This document shows positions 55,396 through 63,346 of a stretch of DNA of 64,000 nt, piece by piece. The stretch lies in assembly GCF_025421775.1 (NCBI RefSeq), contig NZ_JAOEFX010000003.1, positions 62,001 to 126,000 on the forward strand, in the 5' to 3' direction. The notes beneath the pieces are model-generated. The model searched no databases, was not told the origin of the DNA, and saw nothing but the letters and a program-made list of their open reading frames with translations. The position numbers and the translations under genes are program-made. How positions within the stretch are numbered: the first letter of the stretch is position 1; each line of letters starts with the position of its first letter. Source of the DNA: Paenarthrobacter aurescens. GTDB taxonomy: Bacteria > Actinomycetota > Actinomycetes > Actinomycetales > Micrococcaceae.

Positions 55396-56925
55396 ATGAT
55401 CCGTAGAAAACACACGCTGGCTGCCGCCGTCGTCGTTTCCGCTGCCCTGGCGCTGACCGCCTGTGGTGGCGAAGCGCCGGCGTCGGACCTTTCATCCGTC
55501 AAGATCATGGCGCCGTTCCTGGAGGCGCAGCCGCCAACAGCCGACGGCGCCGTGCAGAAGAAGCTCGAAGAGCTGACGGGCAAGGACGTCAACATCACGT
55601 GGACGCCCAACGCGTCGTACGAGGACAAGATGAACATCACCCTTGCCTCATCGGAGATCCCGCACGTCCTGGTGGTCCAGGGCAAAACGCCGGGCTTCGT
55701 GAAGAACGCCGAAGCGGGCGCCTTCTGGGACCTCACGGACAAGCTCAATGACTACCCGAACCTGAAGACCACTTTCCCGGAGGTCCAGCAGAACGCCAGC
55801 GTCAACGGCAAGGTTTACGGTGTTTACCGTGGCCGAAACCCGATCCGTGCAGCGGTCATGTTCCGCCAGGATTGGCTGGACAAGCTGGGCCTGAAGGCGC
55901 CCGAAACCACCGAAGACCTCTACAAAGTGGCCAAGGCATTCACTGAACAGGATCCGGACGGCAACGGCCAGAACGATACCTACGGCATCACCATCCCCAA
56001 GTGGGGCGCACTCGGAACCAACAGCCCGTATGACCTGATCGAGACCTGGTACGGAGCCGGCAACCGCTGGACCGAGCGCGACGGCAAGCTGGTCCCCAGC
56101 TTCGAAACCGACGAGTTCCTCGAAGCCAACCGATTCATCAAGAAGATGGTGGACGAGAAACTCATCAACCCCGATTTCGCCACGTTCGACGGCACCAAGT
56201 GGAACGAACCATTCTTCAACGGCAAGGGCGGCATCATCGTAGACGTCGACTCCCGCGTCAGCGTGCTGATCAACCTGTTCAAGCAGGCCAACCCCAACGA
56301 CTTCGAGAACAAAGTGGGCTTCGTGGGCAGCCTCAAGGGACCCGACGGCGAACTGCACGCCCACCCCACGGACGGATACTCCGGCTTCCTGGCCATCCCC
56401 AAGTCCAGCGTCAAGACCGAAGCTGACCTGAAGAACGTGCTCAGCTTCCTGGACAAACTGAACAGCAAGGAAGTTGCCGTGCTCATGAACAACGGCATTG
56501 AGGGCGTGAACTTCACGCTGGAGGAGGGCCTCGCCGCCACCATCAAACCGGAGACACCTGAGGGCAAGGTGGTCAACACCGATATCAAGAGCTTCGCGCA
56601 GCTGGGCACCAACGTCACCGGCAATAACTTCTACCCCGTCAAGCAGGCCTCGGAGTACGAGCAGAAGGTCTTCGACGACCGGGTCGCCGTCATGGCCGAG
56701 GACCTCAAGAGCGCCGTGTACAACCCGGCAGCCGCGTTTGTATCGCCCACTTACGTTGCCAAGGGCGCGCAGCTGGACAACATCGTTGCTGATGCCCGCA
56801 TCAAGTACCTAGCAGGGCAAACCGACGAGCAGGGCCTGAAGGACGCCATCAAGCTGTGGAACACCAGCGGCGGTGACAAGGTCAAGGAAGAAATTAACAA
56901 GCTCTGGCAGGAAAACAAGAAGTGA
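55396..56925 (+). CDS. ABC oligosaccharide-binding lipoprotein (SBP 4, LipO/YtcQ type)
   Basis: 509 residues. Signal IRRKHTLAAAVVVSAALALTAC, lipobox ALTAC, then the long-type binding protein (VKIMAPFLEAQPPTADGAVQKKLEELTGKDVNITWTPNASYEDKMNITLASSEIPHVLVVQG) and a family-typical Ca-site-like loop (TEQDPDGNGQNDTYGITIPK). Bacillus YtcQ and LipO are receptors for rhamnogalacturonan and pectin oligomers with LplB/LplC-type permeases, which follow here. The 224-nt gap upstream contains no clear gene. Confidence 0.9.
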   Translation: MIRRKHTLAAAVVVSAALALTACGGEAPASDLSSVKIMAPFLEAQPPTADGAVQKKLEELTGKDVNITWTPNASYEDKMNITLASSEIPHVLVVQGKTPGFVKNAEAGAFWDLTDKLNDYPNLKTTFPEVQQNASVNGKVYGVYRGRNPIRAAVMFRQDWLDKLGLKAPETTEDLYKVAKAFTEQDPDGNGQNDTYGITIPKWGALGTNSPYDLIETWYGAGNRWTERDGKLVPSFETDEFLEANRFIKKMVDEKLINPDFATFDGTKWNEPFFNGKGGIIVDVDSRVSVLINLFKQANPNDFENKVGFVGSLKGPDGELHAHPTDGYSGFLAIPKSSVKTEADLKNVLSFLDKLNSKEVAVLMNNGIEGVNFTLEEGLAATIKPETPEGKVVNTDIKSFAQLGTNVTGNNFYPVKQASEYEQKVFDDRVAVMAEDLKSAVYNPAAAFVSPTYVAKGAQLDNIVADARIKYLAGQTDEQGLKDAIKLWNTSGGDKVKEEINKLWQENKK

Positions 56926-57896
56926 CAGCCCCGGTTGTAGAAGCCAAAGCCCCGGGGCGGGCGGCAACCAAGCCGCCCGCCCCGGCGCGGCGGCGCGGCT
57001 TCGCCGTCCACTTCGCGCACTACAAGTGGCTGTATCTGCTGTTGTTGCCCGGGGTCCTGTACTTCGCGATCTTCCGGTACGGGCCCATGTACGGCGTGTC
57101 CATCGCCTTCAAGGACTACGTTCCGTTCCTGGGGGTCAACGGCAGTCCGTGGGTGGGTGTCCAGCACTTCCAGGACTTCTTCGCCAACCCCGACTTTCCC
57201 CGGCTTTTGGGAAACACCCTCATCCTGGCGTTCCTGAACCTGGGGATAGCGTTCCCGCTGACCATCGTGTTGGCGCTGCTGCTCAACGAAGTCCGGCTTT
57301 CCGTGCTCAAGCGCACTGTCCAGACGCTGGTGTACATCCCGCACTTCCTGTCCTGGACCATCGTGGCCTCGTTGAGCTTCCTGCTGTTTGCGCTGGACAT
57401 CGGTCCGCTGTTCCAGTTCGTCAACGGGCTCTTTGGGACCAATGTGGACATCCTGTCCGATCCCAACTGGTTCCGGCCGCTGATCGTGTTGCAGGAAATC
57501 TGGAAGAACACCGGCTGGGGCACCATCATCTTCCTCGCCGCGCTGGCCACAGTTGACCAGGACCAGTACGAGGCAGCGATTATCGACGGCGCCGGCAGGT
57601 TCCGCCGCGTCTGGCACATCACCTTGCCAGGCATCCGGTCCACCATCATCGTGATGCTCATCCTGGCCATCGGGCAGATGCTCAACACCGGCTTCGAGCA
57701 GATCTACCTCATGACCAACGCCCTCAACCGCAGCGTGGCCGACGTCTTCGATACCTACGTGTACTTCGTGGGCATCACCCAAGGCGCCTACAGCTACAGC
57801 ACCGCCGTCGGACTCTTCAAGTCCTTGGTGGGCATCGTGCTGATCTTTGGCACCAACTGGCTGTCCAAGCGGTTCAACCAGAGCGGACTGTTCTAA
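56922..57896 (+). CDS. LplB-type ABC sugar permease
   Basis: 324 residues. Helices begin YKWLYLLLLPGVLYFAIFRYGPMYGVSIAFKDYVPFLG, the LplB/YtcP family start. EAA loop YEAAIIDGAGRFRRVWHITLPGIRSTIIVMLILA. GTG 56922 overlaps the SBP 4 stop (GTGA), and its own stop touches the next ATG. It forms the importer with the following LplC-type protein and SBP 4. Confidence 0.92.
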   Translation: MTAPVVEAKAPGRAATKPPAPARRRGFAVHFAHYKWLYLLLLPGVLYFAIFRYGPMYGVSIAFKDYVPFLGVNGSPWVGVQHFQDFFANPDFPRLLGNTLILAFLNLGIAFPLTIVLALLLNEVRLSVLKRTVQTLVYIPHFLSWTIVASLSFLLFALDIGPLFQFVNGLFGTNVDILSDPNWFRPLIVLQEIWKNTGWGTIIFLAALATVDQDQYEAAIIDGAGRFRRVWHITLPGIRSTIIVMLILAIGQMLNTGFEQIYLMTNALNRSVADVFDTYVYFVGITQGAYSYSTAVGLFKSLVGIVLIFGTNWLSKRFNQSGLF

Positions 57897-58769
57897 ATGA
57901 AGATTCACAACACCCGTGGCGGACGGATATTCGACGCCGCCAACTACGTCTTCCTCACACTGGTTGGCATCATCACCCTGCTGCCGTTCGTCTATGTGGT
58001 GGCAGGGTCCTTCGCCAACGAAGCGGAAATCACCCGGCGTGCGTTCTTCGTCTGGCCCGAGCAATTCACGCTGGGAGCCTACGAGTACATCTTCTCCACG
58101 CCGGCCTTCACCCGAGCCCTGATCACCACGGTGCTGGTCACGCTGGTGGGCACCCTGATCCAGCTCATCCTGACAGTCACCATGGCCTACCCGTTGGCGA
58201 AGAAGAACCTGCGTGGCCGCAAGCTGATCATGTCCTTGGTGGTCTTCGCCATGGTGTTCTCCGGCGGCATGATTCCCACGTTCCTGCTGGTCAAGGACCT
58301 GGGCCTGCTGAACTCCTACTGGGCTTTGATCCTGCCGGCTGCCATCAACCCGTTCAGCCTGATCATCATCAAGAACTTCTTCCAGGAGCTCCCGGCCGAG
58401 TTGGAGGAGTCGGCCAAGATGGACGGTGCCACGGAAATCGGGATCCTCTGGCGGATCCTGCTGCCGCTCTCCAAGCCGGTGCTGGCCACTTTTGCGCTGT
58501 TCTACGCGGTGGGGATCTGGAACGACTTCATGTCACCCCTGCTCTACCTCAGCGATAACAACATGTGGACCCTGCAGATGTACCTGCGCCAAGTCACCGC
58601 TGCCTCGGACCTCTTGGGTACCGGCAACGTGGACCCCTCCTATATCCCGCCGGAGCAAGGCATCAAATTCGCCGTGATCGTGGTGGCCACGCTGCCCATC
58701 CTGATCTTCTACCCCTTCCTGCAGAAGCACTTTGCCAAGGGCATGCTGATCGGTTCCGTGAAGGGCTAG
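57897..58769 (+). CDS. LplC-type ABC sugar permease
   Basis: 290 residues, helices starting NYVFLTLVGIITLLPFVYVVAGSF; EAA loop LEESAKMDGATEIGILWRILLPLSKPVLATFALF. ATG 57897 directly follows the preceding TAA with no gap. Its final residues FLQKHFAKGMLIGSVKG are a typical LplC end. The operon has no ATPase gene. Confidence 0.92.
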   Translation: MKIHNTRGGRIFDAANYVFLTLVGIITLLPFVYVVAGSFANEAEITRRAFFVWPEQFTLGAYEYIFSTPAFTRALITTVLVTLVGTLIQLILTVTMAYPLAKKNLRGRKLIMSLVVFAMVFSGGMIPTFLLVKDLGLLNSYWALILPAAINPFSLIIIKNFFQELPAELEESAKMDGATEIGILWRILLPLSKPVLATFALFYAVGIWNDFMSPLLYLSDNNMWTLQMYLRQVTAASDLLGTGNVDPSYIPPEQGIKFAVIVVATLPILIFYPFLQKHFAKGMLIGSVKG

Positions 58770-58796
58770 GCGCCGCTTCCCGATGAAAGGACAACC

Positions 58797-59468
58797 ATGA
58801 AAATCCTCCTTGCGGGCGACTCGACTGTTGCCGTCTGCCCCAGCTACGAATACCCGATGAGCGGCTGGGGCGCCCATCTCGCGCCCGAGACCTACTGGTG
58901 GGGTGCCGTCCACAACTTTGCCAAAGGCGGCGCCACCACGGAGTCGTTCCGCGAGGAGGGTCTTTGGTACCAGCTCATCAACCAGACGGTTCAGGGGGAC
59001 CTGGTCGTCATCCAGTTTGGGCATAACGACCAGAAACGTGAGCACCTCGCGGCGCGCACTGGCTACACGGACAACCTCCGGCGGATGGTCGCCGAGGTTC
59101 GCGCCAAAGGCGGCATCCCCGTCCTGTGTACCTCGGTTGAGCGCCGGCACTTCAGTCACGGTCAACTGGACACCACGCTCGGCGAGTATCCCGCCGTCGT
59201 GCGCGAACTCGGGGCCGAACTCGGCCTGGACGTCATCGACCTCAACCAATGGACCCGAGCGCTGTATATGGAGCTGGGGGAGGAGGGGTCCAAGGAGCTG
59301 TTCTTCCATTTCGCCCCGGGCGAGCACGCACACTGGGCCGGTGGCCTGGAGGACAACACCCATTTCCACGAGAAGGGCGCCCGGCGGATCGCTGCGTTTG
59401 TGGCGGAGCAATTGGAATCCCTCGGTTACGGGCTGGTGGCTACGGTCAGCGCGGGAGTGCGCGATTGA
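58797..59468 (+). CDS. Rhamnogalacturonan acetylesterase (CE12, SGNH hydrolase)
   Basis: 223 residues. SGNH landmarks: LLAGDSTVA (nucleophile Ser), NFAKGGATT (Gly), VVIQFGHNDQKRE (Asn) and DNTHFHEKGA (catalytic Asp-x-x-His). It removes O-acetyl groups from rhamnogalacturonan, and it is cytoplasmic as no signal peptide is present. 27 nt after the LplC-type gene with an AAAGGA ribosome site, so in the same operon, which also fits the imported substrate. The next gene overlaps its stop (TTGA). Confidence 0.9.
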   Translation: MKILLAGDSTVAVCPSYEYPMSGWGAHLAPETYWWGAVHNFAKGGATTESFREEGLWYQLINQTVQGDLVVIQFGHNDQKREHLAARTGYTDNLRRMVAEVRAKGGIPVLCTSVERRHFSHGQLDTTLGEYPAVVRELGAELGLDVIDLNQWTRALYMELGEEGSKELFFHFAPGEHAHWAGGLEDNTHFHEKGARRIAAFVAEQLESLGYGLVATVSAGVRD

Positions 59469-60139
59469 TCTACTCCAACGCCTTGCGGGGTCCTTCGGAT
59501 GTGGCTGGTTGGGTGGCCGAAGGGCCGGTCCAATTCGGAACGTACGACGGCGGGCCCGGGTTCGCGGACGATGACACCGTCGCGCTGGTCCTGTCGGGCG
59601 CGAAGGACGCGGAAGAGCACGGCGACCACGCCCACTGGACTCTGTGGTGCCCGGAAGAAATCCCGGATCATGTGCGGATTACCTGGGAGTTCCTGCCGCT
59701 CGAGGAACCCGGACTTGCCATGGTGTTTTTCGCTGCACGTGGCCATGGCGGCGAGGATCTGTTCTCGGCATCCCTGGCTCCCCGCACCGGTTTCTACCCG
59801 CAGTACCATTCGGGGGACATGGACGCCCTCCACATCTCCTACTTCCGGCACAAATATGCCTCGGAGCGGGCTTTCCGCACCTGCAATCTTCGCAAGAGTG
59901 CGGGGTTCGAGCTTGTGGCGCAGGGAGCTGACCCGCTGCCTCCCACGGAAGATGCCAACGGTTTTTATCAGATGGAAGTCATTAAGGACGGCCCAAAAGT
60001 GGCCTTCGCCATCAACAACCTGCCCTTGTTCGACTGGACAGACCCAAGCCCCGGACCCCTTGGTGGCGGCTACTTCGGAATCCGCCAAATGGCCCCGCTG
60101 AAAGCCGCGTACCGCAACCTCCACATCAGCCATCTGTGA
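59465..60139 (+). CDS. DUF1961 family protein (YesU-like)
   Basis: 224 residues, start TTG 59465 overlapping the preceding stop, with ribosome site GGGAG. The sequence HAHWTLWCPEEIPDHVRITWEFLPLEEPGLAMVFFAARGHGGEDLFSASLAPRTGFYPQYHSGDMDALHISYF matches DUF1961, a beta-sandwich, lectin-like family found in the Bacillus rhamnogalacturonan yes operon (YesU). No activity is established for the family. Neighbouring esterase and SBP 4 genes support a role with rhamnogalacturonan oligomers. Confidence 0.82.
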   Translation: MIYSNALRGPSDVAGWVAEGPVQFGTYDGGPGFADDDTVALVLSGAKDAEEHGDHAHWTLWCPEEIPDHVRITWEFLPLEEPGLAMVFFAARGHGGEDLFSASLAPRTGFYPQYHSGDMDALHISYFRHKYASERAFRTCNLRKSAGFELVAQGADPLPPTEDANGFYQMEVIKDGPKVAFAINNLPLFDWTDPSPGPLGGGYFGIRQMAPLKAAYRNLHISHL

Positions 60140-60190
60140 CCTGTTGAGCCCTGTGACGGGGCACACGAAACCATGACGTAGGATGTCCTC

Positions 60191-61210
60191 ATGCCCCTCT
60201 TTGACCTCCCCCTTGAGCAGCTTCGCGACTACACCTCAAGCGCAGTTCCACCGGCAGACCTCGACGCCTTCTGGGACCGCACCATCAGCGAGGCCCGGGC
60301 CTTGCCGCTGGACGCTGTCTTCGAACCGGTGGATAACTACCTGAGCGTGATTGACACCTTCGATGTCACCTTCTCCGGTTACGGGGAAGATCGCATCAAA
60401 GGCTGGCTGCATGTGCCGTCGCACCTCGAAGCCGGGCAGCAGCTTCCTGTGGTGGTGGAATACATCGGCTATTCCGGCGGCCGCGGCCTGGTCAACCAGA
60501 ACACCCGTTGGGCGCAGGCCGGGTATGCGCACTTCATCATGGACACCCGTGGCCAGGGCTATGGCGGCGTTTCCGGCGACACCCCGGATCCGCACCCATC
60601 CGCGGGTGGGGTGAACTATGCGGGACTCATGACGCGGGGCGCCGACCACCAGGACAACTACTACTTCCGCCGGGTCTACGTGGACGCCTTTCGTGCGGTA
60701 GAAGCGGCACAGAGCCATCCCGCCGTCGACCCTTCCACAGTGGTGCTGGCCGGCGTGAGCCAGGGCGGCGGCATCACTGTTGCTGCTGCCGGACTGACCG
60801 CCGGAAGGCTCGACGGCGTCATCGCCGCGCTGCCCGACGTCCCGTTCCTGCAGGACTTCCCCCGCGCGATCGACATCACCCCGCGCGGCCCGTACCCGGA
60901 GATTGCAGGCTTCCTGGGTCGGCACCGGGACAAATACGAGCCCATGCTGGCCGTCCTGAACTACTTCGATGGCGTCCACCTGGGCCGCGCCGCCACCGTT
61001 CCTGCTCTGTTCTCCGCAGCCCAGATGGACGATATCTGCCCGCCGTCCACAGTGTTCGCCAGCTACAACAGCTACGGAAGTGGCTCTCCCGAAAAGGGCA
61101 TTGCGCCGGAGAAGGACATTGAGGTCTACCGCTTCAATAACCACGAGGGCGGCCAGGAACACCACTGGATCAGGCAGCTGCAGTTCCTCCGCAAACTGTT
61201 GTCATCATGA
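60191..61210 (+). CDS. Acetylxylan esterase/cephalosporin-C deacetylase family (CE7)
   Basis: 339 residues. The signature is the AXE1 start MPLFDLPLEQLRDYTSSAVPPADLDAFW, nucleophile GVSQGGGITVAAA (Ser), the RGQG-type segment DTRGQGYGG, and the late Asp/His pair (SAAQMDDICPPSTVF, FNNHEGGQEHH). CE7 enzymes deacetylate a range of sugars. TAGGAT (60179-60184) is 6 nt before ATG 60191, so it has its own leaderless transcript, unlike the preceding operon. Confidence 0.9.
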   Translation: MPLFDLPLEQLRDYTSSAVPPADLDAFWDRTISEARALPLDAVFEPVDNYLSVIDTFDVTFSGYGEDRIKGWLHVPSHLEAGQQLPVVVEYIGYSGGRGLVNQNTRWAQAGYAHFIMDTRGQGYGGVSGDTPDPHPSAGGVNYAGLMTRGADHQDNYYFRRVYVDAFRAVEAAQSHPAVDPSTVVLAGVSQGGGITVAAAGLTAGRLDGVIAALPDVPFLQDFPRAIDITPRGPYPEIAGFLGRHRDKYEPMLAVLNYFDGVHLGRAATVPALFSAAQMDDICPPSTVFASYNSYGSGSPEKGIAPEKDIEVYRFNNHEGGQEHHWIRQLQFLRKLLSS

Positions 61211-61220
61211 CGGACGCAAT

Positions 61221-61250
61221 TTGCCGGGTTTGAGGAACCGCGGTTATGGT
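61221..61250 (+). promoter_or_regulatory. Promoter of the aromatic leader and DAHP synthase gene
   Basis: TTGCCG (61221-61226), 18-nt spacer, TATGGT (61245-61250). The ATG of the leader peptide follows 6 nt later, placing it at or next to the mRNA 5' end. Confidence 0.7.
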
Positions 61251-61256
61251 GTGGCT

Positions 61257-61316
61257 ATGACAAACCGTTGGTATGCGTATTTTTCGTTGGCTCTGGAGGG
61301 GCCCGCGTCTAACTGA
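61257..61316 (+). CDS. Aromatic amino acid leader peptide (attenuator) before DAHP synthase
   Basis: 19-residue ORF MTNRWYAYFSLALEGPASN. The run Trp-Tyr-Ala-Tyr-Phe (codons 61269-61283) contains all three aromatic end products of the pathway that the next gene starts. TATGGT lies 6 nt before the ATG, so the ribosome would load at the 5' end (leaderless). The sequence downstream folds as described in the next entry. Ribosome stalling at these codons when charged aromatic tRNAs are scarce would sense their supply. Confidence 0.78.
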   Translation: MTNRWYAYFSLALEGPASN

Positions 61317-61369
61317 CACGCATCCAACTTTCCTTCAGAGCCAACAGGGCAGAGATCATTCTCTGCCCT
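61287..61369 (+). promoter_or_regulatory. Attenuator-like RNA folds in the aroG leader
   Basis: Stem 1 pairs 61287-61299 (TTGGCTCTGGAGG, inside the leader ORF) with 61332-61344 (CCTTCAGAGCCAA). Stem 2 is AGGGCAGAGA (61346-61355) with TCTCTGCCCT (61360-61369). The CTCTG and CAGAG segments at 61291, 61336, 61350 and 61361 are interchangeable, so alternative folds exist. No T-run follows stem 2, so it may terminate poorly or act another way. Confidence 0.6.
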
Positions 61370-61429
61370 TCGCCATATCCGGCGGGTTCTGAAAAGGGGC
61401 CCGCTCCGCACCCGGAACAGGACCCAGAA

Positions 61430-62578
61430 ATGACCAGCATCGCCGCAGAATCCACCGAATCGCTTCACTCCGCTGATTCCGGGGACGCAGCCCAGCCCAG
61501 CACCTCCAACCTTCGGGTCGCCCGCTTCGAGCCGCTTCCGGCGCCCCAGGACCTCATCGCTGAGTTGCCGCTGGACGCCCGCTCAGCTGCCGTCGTCGAC
61601 CGTGGCCGCGACCAGGTCCGCGCCATCATGGACGGCGTGGATGACCGCCTGCTGGTGATCGTTGGACCGTGCTCCATCCACGACCCCAAGGCCGGGCTTG
61701 AATACGCCCGCCGGCTGGTGAGCCAGGCGGAGAAGCACAAGGAAGACCTGCTGATCGTCATGCGGACCTACTTCGAGAAGCCCCGCACCACCGTCGGCTG
61801 GAAGGGCCTCATCAACGATCCCCACCTGGACGGCAGCCACGACATCGCGGCCGGACTGCGGGCCGCCCGCGGCTTCCTGAAGCAGGTCACGGCACTCGGC
61901 CTGCCCACCGCGACCGAGTTCCTTGAGCCGATCAGCCCGCAGTACATGGCGGACCTCGTTTCCTGGGGTGCCATCGGGGCGCGCACCACCGAAAGCCAGA
62001 TCCACCGCCAGCTCGCCTCCGGGCTGTCCATGCCCATCGGCTTCAAGAACGGCACCGACGGCGATCTTCAGGTGGCCATCGACGCTTGCGGCGCCTCTGC
62101 CGCGGAGCAGGCCTTCCTGGGAATCGACGACGACGGCCGCGCGGCTCTCGTAGCGACGTCCGGCAACCCGGACACACACGTGATCCTGCGTGGCGGACGC
62201 AAGGGTCCCAACTACTCCCAGGAAGACGTTGCCGCGGCATCCTCGAAGCTGGCAGCGAAGGGGCTGAACCCGCGCCTGATCGTGGATGCCAGCCACGCCA
62301 ACAGCGGGAAGAGCCACCACCGCCAGGCCGAGGTTGCGCTGGAAATCGGCGCTCAGCTCGAAGCAGGCGAGACCTCGCCTATTGCTGGGGTCATGCTGGA
62401 GAGCTTCCTCGTTGGCGGGGCGCAGAATTTGGACACCGCCAAGCAGTTGGCCGGCGAGCAGGAACTCGTCTACGGCCAGAGCGTCACGGATGCCTGCATG
62501 GAATGGGATGTCACGGCGTCAGTACTGGAGCAGCTCGCTGCGTCTGCCCGTAAGCGCCGCGTGGCGACGGGGGAGTAA
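61430..62578 (+). CDS. aroG: 3-deoxy-7-phosphoheptulonate synthase (DAHP synthase, class I)
   Basis: 382 residues. It joins phosphoenolpyruvate and erythrose 4-phosphate, the first shikimate-pathway step. The AroG/AroF-type pattern is VIVGPCSIHDPKAGLEYARRL, RTYFEKPRTTVGWKGLINDP, GARTTESQIHRQLASGLSMPIGFKNGTDGDLQVA and DASHANSGKSHHRQAEV. The N-terminus is 40 residues longer than the E. coli core begins. ATG 61430 lies 113 nt after the leader stop; control is probably by attenuation and end-product inhibition. Confidence 0.95.
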   Translation: MTSIAAESTESLHSADSGDAAQPSTSNLRVARFEPLPAPQDLIAELPLDARSAAVVDRGRDQVRAIMDGVDDRLLVIVGPCSIHDPKAGLEYARRLVSQAEKHKEDLLIVMRTYFEKPRTTVGWKGLINDPHLDGSHDIAAGLRAARGFLKQVTALGLPTATEFLEPISPQYMADLVSWGAIGARTTESQIHRQLASGLSMPIGFKNGTDGDLQVAIDACGASAAEQAFLGIDDDGRAALVATSGNPDTHVILRGGRKGPNYSQEDVAAASSKLAAKGLNPRLIVDASHANSGKSHHRQAEVALEIGAQLEAGETSPIAGVMLESFLVGGAQNLDTAKQLAGEQELVYGQSVTDACMEWDVTASVLEQLAASARKRRVATGE

Positions 62579-62717
62579 GGTCCCACTTTCCGAAAGTGCT
62601 TTCACATAGGCCCCATCAGCCTCTAGAGTATCTAGCACATGGTTGTTGGATGGCTCAGCATCGGCACACCGTTCTACTGGGGGTGTCCTACTGTCTGAGA
62701 GCAAAGGAATATGGGAA

Positions 62718-62930
62718 ATGTCCGCAGAGACTAACTTCTCGAATGCGCGTTTCATGACGGTGGCTGAAGTGGCCGACGTCCTGCGTGTTTCCAAAATGAC
62801 TGTGTATCGCCTGGTCCACTCAGGGGAAATGCCCGCCGTAAGGTTCGGCCGTTCCTTCCGGGTACCTGAAGAGGCCGTTGCCCAGTACCTCAAGGGTGCT
62901 GTGGTGGACGGACAATCCGAGACCGCCTGA
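62718..62930 (+). CDS. Excisionase-type helix-turn-helix DNA-binding protein
   Basis: 70 residues. FMTVAEVADVLRVSKMTVYRLVHSGEMPAVRFGRSFRVPEEAVAQYL is the MerR-like HTH_17 domain (residues 12-57). ATG 62718 has AAAGGA upstream. In M. tuberculosis the matching small gene (Rv0500A) lies between proC and bS22 (Rv0500B); here the bS22 gene is next to it. It is a chromosomal housekeeping regulator rather than a phage excisionase, although its target is unknown. Confidence 0.87.
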   Translation: MSAETNFSNARFMTVAEVADVLRVSKMTVYRLVHSGEMPAVRFGRSFRVPEEAVAQYLKGAVVDGQSETA

Positions 62931-63093
62931 GGCTGCCGGGGTCCGTCCCGCGGACCGTGGTCACGGGGTACCCCTTGAAAGCGGTACTCTGTTAAGGAAC
63001 GTTTTACGTCAATGTAAGAATCTGTCAGTTGTACTGTCTGCTTCCGCGGACGTGTTCCAACAGACAGGAACTTCTAGTTTGTAAGGAACTTTC

Positions 63094-63192
63094 GTGGGTT
63101 CAGTTATTAAGAAGCGCCGCAAGCGTATGGCAAAGAAGAAGCACCGCAAGCTGCTTCGCAAGACTCGCCACCAGCGCCGCAATAAGAAGTAG
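63094..63192 (+). CDS. Small ribosomal protein bS22 (AURKAIP1/COX24-like)
   Basis: 32 residues, VGSVIKKRRKRMAKKKHRKL then LRKTRHQRRNKK, over half Lys/Arg. The KKRRKRMxKKKHRKLLRxTRxQRR pattern is that of mycobacterial bS22, which binds the 30S subunit near its decoding region. Start GTG 63094 has AAGGAA at 8-nt spacing; stop TAG 63190-63192. A clear terminator follows. The high-basic short form is too small for usual gene finders. Confidence 0.92.
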   Translation: MGSVIKKRRKRMAKKKHRKLLRKTRHQRRNKK

Positions 63193-63211
63193 AGATACTT
63201 CATCAAGCGTG

Positions 63212-63245
63212 AATGCCCGTTGCCTTTCGAGGTGGCGGGCATTTT
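63212..63245 (+). terminator. Terminator after bS22
   Basis: AATGCCCG (63212-63219) and CGGGCATT (63236-63243), followed by TTT within a T-run, close the bS22 transcript. Confidence 0.85.
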
Positions 63246-63346
63246 TGCGTCCCGGACCGCGCCCCCAACTACCGATCCTCTCTCACCTCCCGAATGGTTT
63301 CTGCTGACGCTCTCTCACGGTTCGGGCCTTTCTGCGGAAGCCTCTC

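Noticed and set aside
61346..61369. Classical intrinsic terminator in the aroG leader
   Set aside because: The stem is good but no T-run follows, so it is reported as an attenuator-like fold rather than as a firm terminator.
63248..63346. Possible promoter or small gene after bS22
   Set aside because: Nothing clear was seen; only the end of the minus-strand DUF559 gene adjoins.
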